Shown here one piece after another: positions 1 to 12,068 of a DNA stretch of 64,000 nt. The notes beneath the pieces were generated by a model, which worked only from the letters and a program-made list of their open reading frames with translations, was not told the origin of the DNA and did not search any database. Both the position numbers and the translations under genes were made by a program. Position 1 is the first letter of the stretch; each line of letters starts with the position of its first letter. Where the stretch lies: assembly GCF_015694465.1 (NCBI RefSeq), contig NZ_JADQDO010000001.1, forward strand, positions 910,319 to 974,318. The letters run 5' to 3'. This stretch comes from Microvirga alba (GTDB taxonomy: Bacteria > Pseudomonadota > Alphaproteobacteria > Rhizobiales > Beijerinckiaceae).

Positions 1-399
1 ATTGTTCACCTGATCATCGTCCTTGCGCTGATCGGCGTGGTTCTCCTGCAACGCTCAGAGGGCGGCGGCATGGGCCTCGGCGGCGGCGGGGGAGGCGGAG
101 GCGTTTCCGGCTTTATGACCGGGCGCGGCCAGGCGAACGCGCTCACCCGCGCGACTGCGGTGCTGGCGGCTCTGTTCTTCCTGACGAGCCTTGCTCTCTC
201 CATCATGGCGAGCCGCGGCTCTGCGCCGCGTTCGATTCTCGACGGCGCGGCTCCGGCAGGTCAGCAAGCTCCGGCAGGTGCGCAGGGCGGCAATGTGCTC
301 GAGCAGCTGCAGCGGCTCCAGGGCGAACAGCCGGCCAATCCGGCCCCAAGCTCTCCAGCGACAGCGCCGACAGCGCCGCAAGTGCCTCAGTCTCAGTAA
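1..399 (+). CDS. secG: Protein translocase subunit SecG (5' truncated)
   Basis: This is the C-terminal part of SecG, the small SecYEG translocon subunit that assists export of preproteins across the inner membrane. The frame is open from base 1, so the start lies outside the window. The visible protein starts inside the first hydrophobic helix (IVHLIIVLALIGVVLLQ). The cytoplasmic loop follows with a Gly-rich stretch, then a second helix (about residues 53-70), and a Pro/Ala/Gln-rich tail typical of alphaproteobacterial SecG. The QRSEGGGMG motif after helix 1 is characteristic. The gene ends 108 bases before pyrG, the usual neighbour in Rhizobiales, and is separated from it by a terminator-like hairpin. 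Confidence 0.93.
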   Translation: MVHLIIVLALIGVVLLQRSEGGGMGLGGGGGGGGVSGFMTGRGQANALTRATAVLAALFFLTSLALSIMASRGSAPRSILDGAAPAGQQAPAGAQGGNVLEQLQRLQGEQPANPAPSSPATAPTAPQVPQSQ

Positions 400-409
400 G
401 CTGAAGATC

Positions 410-438
410 AGGGCCGGTCCTTCCGGCCCTCTCTTTTT
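410..438 (+). terminator. Rho-independent terminator after secG
   Basis: An 8-bp GC-rich stem (AGGGCCGG / CCGGCCCT) with a 5-base loop is followed directly by CTCTTTTT. It starts 10 bases after the secG stop codon. Confidence 0.85.
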
Positions 439-500
439 GTGGATAGTCATCGAGTGGCTCGATTCGTCATTGCGAATCGGCACTCCTTATTTTTGGATAG

Positions 501-2135
<1,635 letters not shown>

Positions 2136-2157
2136 CGAATTCGTCTTCTTGCGTGAG

Positions 2158-2189
2158 TGGCCGGGCTTGACCCGGCCATTTGCATTTCT
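2158..2189 (+). terminator. Terminator-like hairpin after pyrG
   Basis: A perfect 8-bp stem (TGGCCGGG / CCCGGCCA, loop CTTGA) is followed by TTTGCATTTCT, 22 bases after the pyrG stop. Nearly the same hairpin recurs after eno, so it is also a dispersed intergenic sequence. Confidence 0.7.
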
Positions 2190-2253
2190 AAGGCTCTTCT
2201 GAAGGGAAACGTGGACGCTCGGCTCTACAAACAACAACAATCAAAGGTGCCTC

Positions 2254-3117
2254 ATGACCCGCCGCATCGATCACCTCGTCATCGCCGTCCATGATCTCGA
2301 TAAGGCTGCCGCGCTCTATCAGCGGCTCGGCTTCCATGTCGGTTCGCGCAACCGCCATCCCTGGGGCACCGAGAACCGGATCGTTCAGCTCCGCTCTTCC
2401 TTCATCGAGCTGATCACGGTCGGCGAGGGAGCCGAGATTGCTCCCCACGGGCCCAATACCTTCAGCTTCGGCGCGTTCGTCCGGGACTATCTCAAGCGTC
2501 GCGAAGGTCTGGCGATGCTGGTGCTCGACAGCGCGGATGCGAAGGCGGATGCGGCCTTGTTCTCCAAAGAGGGAATCGGCGCATTTGAACCTTTCTTCTT
2601 CGAGCGCCGTGGGCGTCGCCCGGATGGCGCGCCGGTCCATGTGGCCTTCACACTCGCCTTTGCCCGCGACGAAGGTGCGGCCGGTGCCGGCTTTTTCGTC
2701 TGCGAGCAGCATTTTCCCGAGAATTTCTGGAACGCCGAGTTTCAGCGCCACGACAACAAGGCCATCGATATTGCATCCGTCGCCCTCGTTTCGACAAAGC
2801 CGGAGCGGCATGAGGATTTCCTCACGGCGTTTACGGGCGTCGATCCGGCCAGGCCTGCCGATCACGATCTGTCGTTCCGCCTCGCGCAGGGCCATGTGGA
2901 CGTGCTGAACCCGGACGATGCCTGCGTCGTCTATGGCTCCATCGAGCTCGATCTGGACCAACCGTGTTTCGTGGCCTTTTCGATCCGCGTCGAGGACATC
3001 GTGCGGCAGGCGAGGTGGCTCGAGGCGGCCGAGGTTCCGTATCAGGATATAGGCAGCAGGCTTATTGTCCCAGCGAGTGCCGCTTTCGGCGTCGCGATTG
3101 CGTTCGAGGCGACGTAA
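2254..3117 (+). CDS. VOC family protein (glyoxalase-like)
   Basis: This 287-residue protein belongs to the vicinal oxygen chelate superfamily, metal-dependent enzymes of paired beta-alpha-beta-beta-beta modules. The first module starts with RRIDHLVIAVHDLDKAAALYQRLGF, the usual VOC opening with its metal-binding His. A second, more divergent module covers roughly residues 150-287. The layout resembles the Glyoxalase_3-type proteins found beside pyrG/kdsA in Rhizobiales. The substrate cannot be named from sequence. The ATG is preceded by AAAGGTG. It may be co-transcribed with the DUF350 gene 42 bases downstream. Confidence 0.85.
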   Translation: MTRRIDHLVIAVHDLDKAAALYQRLGFHVGSRNRHPWGTENRIVQLRSSFIELITVGEGAEIAPHGPNTFSFGAFVRDYLKRREGLAMLVLDSADAKADAALFSKEGIGAFEPFFFERRGRRPDGAPVHVAFTLAFARDEGAAGAGFFVCEQHFPENFWNAEFQRHDNKAIDIASVALVSTKPERHEDFLTAFTGVDPARPADHDLSFRLAQGHVDVLNPDDACVVYGSIELDLDQPCFVAFSIRVEDIVRQARWLEAAEVPYQDIGSRLIVPASAAFGVAIAFEAT

Positions 3118-3159
3118 GATCGCTCGCGAATCAAAAAGCGCTTCCTGGGGGAATGGATT

Positions 3160-3561
3160 ATGGCTGCATCACTGGCTGGTTTGCCCAGCTTCCTTGTCTT
3201 TTTCGGCATCGCCATCGTGCTCGTGGCGCTCTACCTCACCGTTTACACCCTCGCGACGATGCACAACGAGTTCGCCCTGATCCGCCAGAACGTGATCTCG
3301 GCGGCGACTGCGCTCGGCTTCAGCCTCGTCGGGTTCGCCCTACCGCTCGCCAGCGCCATCGTGCATGCGCAGACCATCGTCGATTGCCTTGTCTGGGGGC
3401 TGGTGGCCCTGGCAGTCCAGATCCTCGTCTATTGGCTCGTTCGCATCGTGATGCCGAACCTGTCCCAGCGCATCGCCTCGGGCGAGATGGGTGCGGCCCT
3501 TTTCCTCGGCGCGGCCTCGCTGTCGGCGGGCATCATCAACGCTGCGGCCATGACGTTCTGA
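3160..3561 (+). CDS. DUF350 domain-containing membrane protein
   Basis: A 133-residue integral membrane protein with four predicted helices (about residues 8-30, 46-68, 74-95 and 112-131). The pairing of short helix hairpins (LVFFGIAIVLVALYLTVYTL and SAATALGFSLVGFALPLAS) is typical of DUF350 proteins, which contain repeated two-helix units and have no established function. The start codon follows GGGGGAATGGATT. It is followed by a palindromic intergenic repeat, then kdsA. Confidence 0.8.
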   Translation: MAASLAGLPSFLVFFGIAIVLVALYLTVYTLATMHNEFALIRQNVISAATALGFSLVGFALPLASAIVHAQTIVDCLVWGLVALAVQILVYWLVRIVMPNLSQRIASGEMGAALFLGAASLSAGIINAAAMTF

Positions 3562-3584
3562 GGCGCGGGAGGACATCCGCTACC

Positions 3585-3725
3585 CGTCATTCCGGGGCCG
3601 CGCAGCGGAGCCCGGAACCCATAGCCGCTGCGGCGACTGGATAAGGCGGGAGGCCTTGCGCTCCGCTCTGACACATAGCGTTTGTGGGTTCCGGCCTCTC
3701 GCTAACGCTCGCCCCGGAATGACGG
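3585..3725. repeat. Interspersed palindromic repeat, family A copy 1
   Basis: The left arm starts GTCATTCCGGGGCCGCGCAG and contains CGGAGCCCGGAACCCATAGC. The right arm carries the inverse (GGTTCCGG...CGCCCCGGAATGAC). The arms can form a long stem around a variable centre. Copies 2 and 3 lie at 4646-4760 and 7974-8121, always between genes, as in REP/BIME-type elements. Confidence 0.85.
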
Positions 3726-3786
3726 GGGAGGTCAGGGCTCATCCTTCCCTCTTTGCCTCCGGCTCCAAACAGGCTAGGTCACGACC

Positions 3787-4626
3787 ATGACCGATCAAAA
3801 GCACCGCTCCGCCATCGTCGAGGCTGGCTCCGTCCGCTTCGGCAATCACCTCCCGCTCAGCATCATCGCCGGGCCCTGCGCCATGGAGAGCCGCGATCAC
3901 GCGCTTGAAATGGCCTCGGCGCTTAAGGAAATTACGACGAGGCTCGGCATGGGGCTCGTTTATAAGTCATCCTTCGACAAGGCGAACCGGACCTCGCTCT
4001 CCAGCGGGCGCGGCATCGGCCTCGACAAGGCGCTCTCGGTTTTCGCCGAGGTGAAGGAAAAGCTCGGGCTTCCGGTCATCACGGACGTGCACGAGAACGA
4101 GCAATGCGCCATCGTCGGCGAGGTGGTGGACATCTTGCAGATCCCGGCCTTCCTCTGCCGCCAGACCGACCTTCTGGTTGCCGCCGCCAAGACCGGGCGG
4201 GTCGTGAATGTGAAAAAGGGCCAGTTCCTGGCCCCCTGGGACATGGCCAATGTCGTGGCCAAGGTGACGGGCGCGGGCAATCCGAACGTCATGCTCACCG
4301 AGCGCGGCGCATCCTTCGGCTACAACACCCTCGTCTCCGACATGCGCTCCCTGCCGATCATGGCCGAGACCGGCGCGCCGGTGATTTTCGACGCCACCCA
4401 CTCGGTGCAGCAGCCGGGCGGAAAGGGGACAACCACGGGCGGACAGCGCGAGTTCGTGCCGGTCCTCGCCCGCGCTGCGGTTGCCGTGGGCGTTGCCGGG
4501 GTCTTCATCGAGACACATCAGGATCCGGACAAGGCTCCGTCCGACGGTCCCAACATGGTGCCGCTGAAGGAGCTTGAAGGGCTTTTGGCTCAGCTCAAGG
4601 CATTCGACGCGCTGGCGAAGGGATAA
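3787..4626 (+). CDS. kdsA: 3-deoxy-8-phosphooctulonate synthase (KDO-8-P synthase)
   Basis: KdsA condenses phosphoenolpyruvate with arabinose-5-phosphate to make KDO-8-phosphate for the lipopolysaccharide inner core. The 279-residue length is typical. Family motifs include [11 protein letters not shown] near residues 24-34, [16 protein letters not shown] and the [16 protein letters not shown] loop. Position 4 of the AGPC motif is Cys rather than the Asn of the E. coli enzyme, which in this family marks the metal-dependent class. Start ATG follows AGGTCACGACC. Family A palindromic repeats flank the gene on both sides. Confidence 0.97.
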   Translation: MTDQKHRSAIVEAGSVRFGNHLPLSIIAGPCAMESRDHALEMASALKEITTRLGMGLVYKSSFDKANRTSLSSGRGIGLDKALSVFAEVKEKLGLPVITDVHENEQCAIVGEVVDILQIPAFLCRQTDLLVAAAKTGRVVNVKKGQFLAPWDMANVVAKVTGAGNPNVMLTERGASFGYNTLVSDMRSLPIMAETGAPVIFDATHSVQQPGGKGTTTGGQREFVPVLARAAVAVGVAGVFIETHQDPDKAPSDGPNMVPLKELEGLLAQLKAFDALAKG

Positions 4627-4645
4627 GCAGCGCGGCGCCACGCAC

Positions 4646-4760
4646 TGTCATTCCGGGGCCGCGCAGCGGAGCCCGGAACCCATACCCGCCAAGGTCGCCG
4701 GAAAACCCGCAACGAGACCCGGCGCGTTCGGGGCTCTCCCTGCGCTCGCCCCGGAATGAC
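4646..4760. repeat. Interspersed palindromic repeat, family A copy 2
   Basis: Same arms as the 3585-3725 copy (GTCATTCCGGGGCCGCGCAG ... CTCGCCCCGGAATGAC) with a shorter centre. It starts 20 bases after the kdsA stop. Confidence 0.85.
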
Positions 4761-4891
4761 TGCGGTGGGTGGGCAGGCGTCAGGCCATGCTGTAAGGAGG
4801 GGGCAGGCTTGCGTTCCCGCCGCTCTCCCCCAAGCGAGGCCATGATATGGAGCGAGACGTCCCGCTTTCGGGCCTCGAAGAATAGAGCGCC

Positions 4892-6064
4892 ATGTCCCCT
4901 CGCAATCTCATCCTGATCCTCGGCACGAGCGGTTTCGCGGGGACTTTCTCCTCCCGAGCTGTGGAGCCGATGGTCGGGGTGATCGCCCGAGACCTTCATA
5001 CCGATCCTCAGACGATCGCGCTTCTCTCCGCCGCCTTCACACTGCCTTACGCCTTCATCCAGCCGATCCTCGGGCCGATTGGCGATGCGCTCGGCAAGGA
5101 GCGGGTCATGAAGGTGGCGCTGTCGATCCTGTTCGTGGCGCTCGCCTGTTCCTTCCTCGCGCCCGATGCGCAGACGCTGTTTGGTCTGCGCATTGTCGCG
5201 GGAGCGGCAGCCGGAGGCGCGGTGCCGCTGTCCATTGCGCTCATCGGCGACCGAGTGGATGTGGCCCGGCGACAGGTGGCGCTCAGCCGTTATCTCGTGG
5301 CGGTCATCGTCGGCCAGCTCGCCGGGTCGTCTCTTGCCGGATTGCTGGCGGAGATGATCGGCTGGCGTGGCGTCTTCGTCCTCTCCACCCTCATGATGGC
5401 GTGTGCCCTGGCCGCCACCATCATCGGTTTCCGGGGCGCCAAGGCTGGCGGCAGGTTCGACGCGCGGAGCGCGGCTCTCCGCTATCGAGACATTCTCTCG
5501 AACCCGCGCGCGCTGGCGCTGTTCAGTTTCGTCTTCATCGAGGCCATCGCGATCTTCGGCATCTTTCCCTACGTCGCGCCGTTGCTCGAAGAACGTGGCG
5601 GGGGCGGGGCCGCGCAGGCGGGTTTTGCCATCGGCGGTTTTGCCATCGGCGGCCTGGTCTATTCGGTGCTTGTGGGCTGGATGCTCCGGCATCTCGGCAT
5701 CCCCCGCATTTTGGCCGGAGGCGGCATGTTCGCGGCCGCCGCGCTCGTCACGATGGGTTTTGGCGGCGACTGGACGCTCGATGCCGCTGCCATGCTGGCT
5801 ATGGGCTTAGGCTTCTACATGCTGCACAACACCTTCCAGACCCAGGTGACGGAGGTCGCGCCTCATGCCCGCGCCTCGGCGGTTGCCTTGCACGCCTTCT
5901 CATTCTTCTGCGGTCAGGCGCTCGGGGTCGTGATCATGGGCTTCGGCCTGCGCAATGTTGGCCTGATGGCCTCGACCGCGACGGCCGCTCTGGTGATCCT
6001 CGGCGTTGGCCTGACCGCCTCCATGGTCCTGAGGCGGCCGGCGGTTCAGGTGCGGGCGCGATAG
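4892..6064 (+). CDS. MFS transporter
   Basis: A 390-residue major facilitator superfamily permease with about 12 hydrophobic segments. The loop between helices 2 and 3 carries the MFS signature in the form [13 protein letters not shown]. The N-terminal half begins [31 protein letters not shown], as in drug/arabinose-efflux-like MFS proteins. The substrate is unknown. Its 3' end overlaps the oppositely oriented queF by 19 bases. Confidence 0.9.
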   Translation: MSPRNLILILGTSGFAGTFSSRAVEPMVGVIARDLHTDPQTIALLSAAFTLPYAFIQPILGPIGDALGKERVMKVALSILFVALACSFLAPDAQTLFGLRIVAGAAAGGAVPLSIALIGDRVDVARRQVALSRYLVAVIVGQLAGSSLAGLLAEMIGWRGVFVLSTLMMACALAATIIGFRGAKAGGRFDARSAALRYRDILSNPRALALFSFVFIEAIAIFGIFPYVAPLLEERGGGGAAQAGFAIGGFAIGGLVYSVLVGWMLRHLGIPRILAGGGMFAAAALVTMGFGGDWTLDAAAMLAMGLGFYMLHNTFQTQVTEVAPHARASAVALHAFSFFCGQALGVVIMGFGLRNVGLMASTATAALVILGVGLTASMVLRRPAVQVRAR

Positions 6065-6498
6065 GGCGCGACGCCCTGATCGGGGAGCCACAGGCTTTTG
6101 GGCATCTCACCGGTTTGCCAGAACACATCGATGGGGATGCCCCCGCGCGGATACCAATAGCCGCCGATGCGCAGGTATCGCGGCTCCAGCAACTCCGCGA
6201 GCCGCTTGCCGATGGCCACCGTGCAATCCTCATGGAACGCGCCGTGGTTGCGGAAGCTGTGCATGTAGAGCTTCAGCGACTTCGACTCGACGAGCCATGG
6301 GCCGGGCACGTAGTCGATCACCAAAATCGCAAAATCCGGCTGGCCGGTGACAGGGCAGAGCGAGGTGAATTCGGGAACGGTGAAGCGCGCCACGTAATCG
6401 GTGTCAGCGTGCGGGTTCGGCACCCGGTCGAGCTTCGCGTCGTCGGGGGATTGGGGCAGGGCGCTGGCGTGGCCGAGCTGGAGGTGAGTGTCCGTCAC
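6046..6498 (-). CDS. queF: NADPH-dependent 7-cyano-7-deazaguanine reductase QueF
   Basis: QueF reduces preQ0 to preQ1 in queuosine biosynthesis. The short type I form is present (150 residues). The nucleophilic Cys lies in [14 protein letters not shown] (about residue 48), and the QueF signature [20 protein letters not shown] starts near residue 71. The GTG start at 6498 is preferred because AAGGCG lies just upstream and the protein then begins at the conserved region. An ATG at 6549 would add 17 residues. Convergent with the MFS gene. Confidence 0.92.
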   Translation of the reverse strand: MTDTHLQLGHASALPQSPDDAKLDRVPNPHADTDYVARFTVPEFTSLCPVTGQPDFAILVIDYVPGPWLVESKSLKLYMHSFRNHGAFHEDCTVAIGKRLAELLEPRYLRIGGYWYPRGGIPIDVFWQTGEMPKSLWLPDQGVAPYRART

Positions 6499-6526
6499 TG
6501 CAATTCGCCTTGAATGATTGTGATGA

Positions 6527-7912
<1,386 letters not shown>

Positions 7913-7941
7913 GGCAAGGCGGCTCAATAAAATCGAAAAGA

Positions 7942-7962
7942 TGGCCGGGCTTGTCCCGGCCA
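7942..7962 (+). terminator. Hairpin after eno
   Basis: A perfect 8-bp stem (TGGCCGGG / CCCGGCCA, loop CTTGT) lies 30 bases past the eno stop. It has no T run, so termination strength is uncertain. It nearly matches the hairpin after pyrG. Confidence 0.5.
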
Positions 7963-7973
7963 CAACGCCCGCC

Positions 7974-8121
7974 CGTCATTCCGGGGTCGCGCAGCGGAGC
8001 CCGGAACCCAGAGCCGCTCGTCTCACAAAACGATGAGCAACGGTCGCCGATGCGGTCGATCCTGGAACGTCGGCGGCTATGGGTTCCGGGCTCTCGCAAC
8101 GCTCGCCCCGGAATGACGGGG
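7974..8121. repeat. Interspersed palindromic repeat, family A copy 3
   Basis: Arms match the copies around kdsA (GTCATTCCGGGGTCGCGCAG ... GGGTTCCGGGCTCTCGCAAC and CGCCCCGGAATGAC). It occupies the centre of the 513-base gap between eno and hsp20. Confidence 0.85.
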
Positions 8122-8162
8122 GGAGGGTCGCTCCCGACCTTCTTTTTGCGTGTGCGCTTTTT

Positions 8163-8211
8163 CCCTCCCCCTTGCGGGGAGGGTCAGGGTGGGGGTGGTT
8201 CGACGGGGTGA
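8163..8211. repeat. Interspersed repeat, family C copy 1 (CCCTCCCC hairpin)
   Basis: A 49-base element opening with a hairpin (CCCTCCCC / GGGGAGGG) followed by AGGGTGGGGGTGGTTCGACG. A near-identical 49-base copy is at 13762-13810. Only the dinucleotide after the hairpin (TC versus CT) differs by eye. Confidence 0.85.
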
Positions 8212-8425
8212 GTGCTCTGTCGAAAAGTTCACTCTATGAAGCGCATCGCTCGACCGCCGAGGGAACGTTCCCACTTTCCGACCTCTACCCTCGATCCCCC
8301 CACGGGAGAGGGAAGGCGCTCGGGGCGGCCCGTAAGTGCCCCAATTCTCAAGAAACCGTGAGGGTGATGACGCGTTGAGAGGGTGAGCGCTGGCGAGAGG
8401 CGCTCGACCGATCACGGAGAACGTC
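8212..8425. other. Leader region of hsp20
   Basis: This non-coding stretch holds a perfect 12-base palindrome GGGAACGTTCCC at 8261-8272 and a 6-bp stem-loop (GAGCGC / GCGCTC, 9-base loop) at 8385-8405. It ends with a GGAGA ribosome binding site before the hsp20 ATG. No clear RpoH promoter or ROSE thermometer was recognised. Confidence 0.4.
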
Positions 8426-8983
8426 ATGGCCCGCAATCCTTTATCCCCCTATCGCTTTGGCCTGCCGATGGAAATGAGCTTCGGGCAGGACCCGTTCATG
8501 TCGTTGCACCGCGAGATGAATCGGCTGTTCGATGATGTGCTGCGTGGCGGCGGAGGCGGAGGTGGGCTCCTCGCGATGCCGGAGGCGTCAACGGCCGGCG
8601 TGATGCTGATGCCGAAGATCAATGTCAGCGAGACCGAACAGGAGATGCGGATTTCCGCCGAGTTGCCGGGCGTGACGGAAAAGGACATCGATGTCAGCCT
8701 GGACGGCGATATGCTGACCATCCGTGCCGAGAAGAAATTCGAGCGTAAGGAAGACAAAGAGGACTTCCACTTCGTGGAACGGTCCTTTGGGACGTTCCAG
8801 CGGTCTCTCCGGCTGCCGTATTCCATCAAACCGGATCAGGTGAAGGCGAAGTTCGAGAATGGCGTCCTCATGGTGAGCTTGCCCAAGAGCAAGGAAGAGG
8901 AGCGCACGCATCGCATTCAGGTTGAGGCGGCCAGCAGCGCCGGTAGCGGAAAAGACACCTCAAGCAGCAAACAAAGCAGCTGA
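8426..8983 (+). CDS. Hsp20/alpha-crystallin family small heat shock protein
   Basis: A 185-residue ATP-independent holdase. The alpha-crystallin domain spans about residues 65-160. It is recognisable from PKINVSETEQEMRISAELPGV, the LTIRAEKKFE segment and the C-terminal beta-strand motif VKAKFENGVLMVSLPK. The N-terminal arm has a poly-Gly run, and the tail is Ser/Lys-rich. The ATG follows CACGGAGAACGTC. It stands alone behind repeat-rich DNA. Confidence 0.95.
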   Translation: MARNPLSPYRFGLPMEMSFGQDPFMSLHREMNRLFDDVLRGGGGGGGLLAMPEASTAGVMLMPKINVSETEQEMRISAELPGVTEKDIDVSLDGDMLTIRAEKKFERKEDKEDFHFVERSFGTFQRSLRLPYSIKPDQVKAKFENGVLMVSLPKSKEEERTHRIQVEAASSAGSGKDTSSSKQSS

Positions 8984-9060
8984 CGGCGGCGGTTCCGATC
9001 CTGCGCGCCGCGTATCACCGTTGCGGAAGGTCCTAACGGCTCTTTAACCATGGCGGCGTT

Positions 9061-9387
9061 ATGAGTCGGGCCATGGTTGTTCGCAGACGCGCCCGCAAAA
9101 TTCTGATCCCGCTGCTGGTCTACAGTGTTTCAGCGGGCGTGGTGGGTTATTTCGTTCATCACGCCCATAGCGGCGCGCGCGGCATCGAGGCGCGCGAGCA
9201 GTTCGAGGCGCAAGCCGCGGGCCTCACACGCGAACTCGACGCCGTGAAGACCGAGCGTGCCGATTGGGAGCGCCGCATCGCATTGCTCCGGAATGATCAG
9301 ATCGATCGTGATTTGTTGGAGGAGCGCGCCCGGATCATGTTGGGACGTGTGCACCGCAACGATCTCGTCATCATTATGGGCCAATAA
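9061..9387 (+). CDS. ftsB: Septum formation initiator family protein (FtsB/DivIC-like)
   Basis: A 108-residue bitopic protein. A basic N-terminus (VVRRRARK) precedes one transmembrane helix (about 16-37). A coiled-coil stretch (about 48-85) is followed by RDLLEERARIMLGRVHRNDLVIIM, the usual end of alphaproteobacterial FtsB/DivIC proteins. These join the divisome (FtsQLB) and act in septal peptidoglycan activation. The start could also be the ATG at 9073. Its place between eno and pdhA is conserved in Rhizobiales. Confidence 0.88.
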   Translation: MSRAMVVRRRARKILIPLLVYSVSAGVVGYFVHHAHSGARGIEAREQFEAQAAGLTRELDAVKTERADWERRIALLRNDQIDRDLLEERARIMLGRVHRNDLVIIMGQ

Positions 9388-9558
9388 GCGTAACTGCTCA
9401 AAATTTCCACTTAACTGAAATCAAGTTAATTCGAAATAGATTATGTAAATCAATAACTTGTGGTGTTCACTGTGCCGTGAAAACACATTGTTCCCCCTCT
9501 CGATTTCCGATTCCGTCTGCGCTACAACTTTCGTCGAGGAAACCCTTCGGAGGACCCG
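9388..9558 (+). promoter_or_regulatory. AT-rich leader upstream of pdhA
   Basis: This gap is clearly more AT-rich than its surroundings. It contains an imperfect inverted repeat GTGTTCAC / GTGAAAACAC at 9463-9486 that could be an operator. It ends in CGGAGGAC, a strong ribosome binding site for pdhA. No -35/-10 pair can be assigned with confidence. Confidence 0.4.
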
Positions 9559-10620
9559 ATGGCTGTTGCTGCCCGCAAGGCGGGTCGCGCTGGTTCCAGC
9601 GCGGCTAACAAGTCCACTGCCAATAAAGGATCGGCACGTAAGGCCGTCCCCAATACCCCGCAATTCGACAAGAGCCAGGATCTGGCTGCTTACAACGAGA
9701 TGCTTCTGATCCGCCGCTTCGAAGAGAAGTCCGGCCAGATGTATGGCATGGGCCTCATCGGAGGTTTCTGCCATCTCTATATCGGTCAGGAAGCGGTCGT
9801 CGTCGGCATGCAGATGGCGACGAAGCCGGGCGATCAGGTGATCACCGGTTATCGTGACCACGGCCACATGCTGGCCTGCGGCATGGACGCGAAGGGCGTC
9901 ATGGCCGAACTCACCGGGCGTCGCGGCGGCTTGTCGAAAGGCAAGGGCGGCTCGATGCACATGTTCTCGAAGGAGAAGCATTTCTACGGCGGCCACGGCA
10001 TCGTCGGCGCGCAGGTGTCGCTCGGCACCGGCATCGCCTTCGCGAACCGCTATCGCGACAACGGCAATGTCTGCCTGACCTATTTCGGCGACGGCGCGGC
10101 CAACCAGGGCCAGGTCTACGAGAGCTTCAACATGGCGGAGCTGTGGAAGCTGCCGGTCGTGTACGTGATCGAGAACAACCGTTACGCCATGGGTACGGCG
10201 GTGAGCCGCGCCTCGGCGCAGACCGATTTCTCGAAGCGCGGCGTGTCCTTCAACATCCCCGGCGAGCAGGTCGACGGCATGGACGTGCGCGCGGTTTACG
10301 CGGCTGGCCAGCGCGCTGTCGAACACGCGCGCTCCGGCAAGGGCCCGTACATCCTCGAGATGCAGACCTATCGCTATCGCGGCCACTCCATGTCCGATCC
10401 GGCGAAATATCGCACGAAGGACGAAGTGACCCGCATGCGCGAGGAGCACGATCCCATCGAGCAGGTGCGCCGCCGTCTCCTGGAAAGCTGGAAGCTGTCG
10501 GAAGACGAGCTGAAGGTGATCGACGGCAAGGTGCGCGAGATCGTCAACGAGGCGGCCGAGTTCGCCACGCACGATCCGGAGCCCGATCCGTCAGAGCTTT
10601 ACACCGACATTCTGCTCTAA
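9559..10620 (+). CDS. pdhA: Pyruvate dehydrogenase E1 component, alpha subunit
   Basis: E1-alpha of the pyruvate dehydrogenase complex performs thiamine diphosphate-dependent decarboxylation of pyruvate, together with the beta subunit. The protein is 353 residues. After a Lys/Ala/Ser-rich N-terminal extension (about 1-35), the conserved domain starts QDLAAYNEMLLIRRFEEKSGQMY. The thiamine diphosphate/Mg motif is GDGAANQG (177-184) ending in ENN (205-207). The phosphorylation-loop-like YRGHSMSDP is also present. It heads the cluster pdhA-pdhB-DUF5076-pdhC, with GGAGGAC upstream of the ATG. Confidence 0.97.
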   Translation: MAVAARKAGRAGSSAANKSTANKGSARKAVPNTPQFDKSQDLAAYNEMLLIRRFEEKSGQMYGMGLIGGFCHLYIGQEAVVVGMQMATKPGDQVITGYRDHGHMLACGMDAKGVMAELTGRRGGLSKGKGGSMHMFSKEKHFYGGHGIVGAQVSLGTGIAFANRYRDNGNVCLTYFGDGAANQGQVYESFNMAELWKLPVVYVIENNRYAMGTAVSRASAQTDFSKRGVSFNIPGEQVDGMDVRAVYAAGQRAVEHARSGKGPYILEMQTYRYRGHSMSDPAKYRTKDEVTRMREEHDPIEQVRRRLLESWKLSEDELKVIDGKVREIVNEAAEFATHDPEPDPSELYTDILL

Positions 10621-10676
10621 GCGCGTTCGCGCTCTGAAGAATTCGCTGAAAGCATAACTGGATAAACGAGTCTTCC

Positions 10677-12065
10677 ATGGCGATCGATATTCTCATGCCC
10701 GCTCTCTCCCCGACGATGGAGCAGGGCAAATTGGCCAAGTGGCTGAAAAAAGAAGGCGATAAGGTCAAGCCCGGTGACGTGCTGGCCGAAATCGAAACCG
10801 ACAAGGCGACGATGGAAGTCGAAGCCGTGGATGAAGGCGTTCTCGCCAAGATCCTGGTCGGCGACGGCACCGACAATGTGGCCGTCAACACCCCCATCGC
10901 GGTTCTGGCCGACGTGGGCGAGGATCTCGCCTCCGCCGTCGCGAGCGCGAAGATGCCGGACCTTGTCGCTCTGCCCGCAGCCGCGCCAGTCGCGAGCGAA
11001 GCTGCTCCGGCGACCGTCCCTGCCGCTCCCGCAGCACCACAGGTGGCCTATGACGCGGGCACGGAAGTCCCGGCCGGCACCGAAATGGTCAACATGACCG
11101 TGCGCGAAGCGCTTCGCGACGCGATGGCGGAAGAGATGCGCCGCGACGGGAATGTCTTCGTCATGGGCGAAGAGGTTGCCGAGTACCAGGGCGCCTACAA
11201 GGTCACGCAGGGGCTCCTGCAGGAGTTCGGCGCGAAGCGCGTCGTCGATACGCCGATCACCGAGCACGGCTTCGCCGGCATCGGCGTCGGCGCGGCGTTC
11301 ACCGGCCTGCGCCCCATCGTCGAGTTCATGACCTTCAACTTCGCCATGCAGGCGATTGACCAGATCATCAACTCGGCGGCCAAGACCCTCTACATGTCCG
11401 GCGGCCAGCTCGGCGCGCCAATCGTGTTCCGTGGCCCGAACGGCGCTGCGGCTCGCGTGGCCGCGCAGCACAGCCAGGATTTCGCGGCGTGGTATTCCGC
11501 CATTCCCGGCCTCAAGGTCGTGGCGCCTTACTCCGCCGCCGACGCGAAGGGTCTGCTCAAGAGCGCGATCCGCGATCCGAACCCGATCATCTTCCTCGAG
11601 AACGAGATCCTCTACGGTCAGTCGTTCCCGGTGCCGGTGCTGGATGACTTCACGCTTCCGATCGGCAAGGCGCGCATCCATCGCCAGGGCAAGGACGTCA
11701 CCATCGTCTCCTTCGGCATGGGTATGACCTACGCTATCAAGGCCGCGCAGGAGCTGGAGAAGGAAGGCATCGACGTTGAGATCGTCGATCTTCGCACCAT
11801 CCGCCCGATGGATACGGACACCATCGTCGCCTCGGTCATGAAGACGGGCCGCTGCATCACGGTGGAAGAGGGCTATCCGCAATCCGGTGTTGGCGCTGAA
11901 ATCGTCGCGCGGATCATGGAGAAGGCCTTCGACTATCTCGATGCGCCGGTTCTCCGCGTCACGGGCAAGGACGTTCCGATGCCCTACGCCGCGAACCTCG
12001 AAAAGCTCGCTTTGCCGAATGTCGGCGAAGTCGTGCAGGCCGTGAAGGCCGTGACCTATCGGTGA
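10677..12065 (+). CDS. pdhB: Pyruvate dehydrogenase E1 component, beta subunit with N-terminal lipoyl domain
   Basis: The 462-residue E1-beta has an extra N-terminal biotinyl/lipoyl domain (1-80) with the lipoylation motif [11 protein letters not shown] (Lys43). A Pro/Ala-rich linker (about 95-125) follows, then the transketolase-like pyrimidine and C-terminal domains ([45 protein letters not shown]). Lipoylated E1-beta is a known feature of alphaproteobacterial PDH. It is 56 bases after pdhA and 3 bases before the next gene. Confidence 0.97.
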   Translation: MAIDILMPALSPTMEQGKLAKWLKKEGDKVKPGDVLAEIETDKATMEVEAVDEGVLAKILVGDGTDNVAVNTPIAVLADVGEDLASAVASAKMPDLVALPAAAPVASEAAPATVPAAPAAPQVAYDAGTEVPAGTEMVNMTVREALRDAMAEEMRRDGNVFVMGEEVAEYQGAYKVTQGLLQEFGAKRVVDTPITEHGFAGIGVGAAFTGLRPIVEFMTFNFAMQAIDQIINSAAKTLYMSGGQLGAPIVFRGPNGAAARVAAQHSQDFAAWYSAIPGLKVVAPYSAADAKGLLKSAIRDPNPIIFLENEILYGQSFPVPVLDDFTLPIGKARIHRQGKDVTIVSFGMGMTYAIKAAQELEKEGIDVEIVDLRTIRPMDTDTIVASVMKTGRCITVEEGYPQSGVGAEIVARIMEKAFDYLDAPVLRVTGKDVPMPYAANLEKLALPNVGEVVQAVKAVTYR

Positions 12066-12068
12066 TCC

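Noticed and set aside
5401..6513. 370-residue plus-strand frame across the MFS and queF genes
   Set aside because: Out of frame with both supported genes, rich in Arg/His/Gly and without a domain.
8212..8425. ROSE-type RNA thermometer ahead of hsp20
   Set aside because: The only stem near the start is short and does not pair with the GGAGA site; the typical ROSE sequence is not seen.
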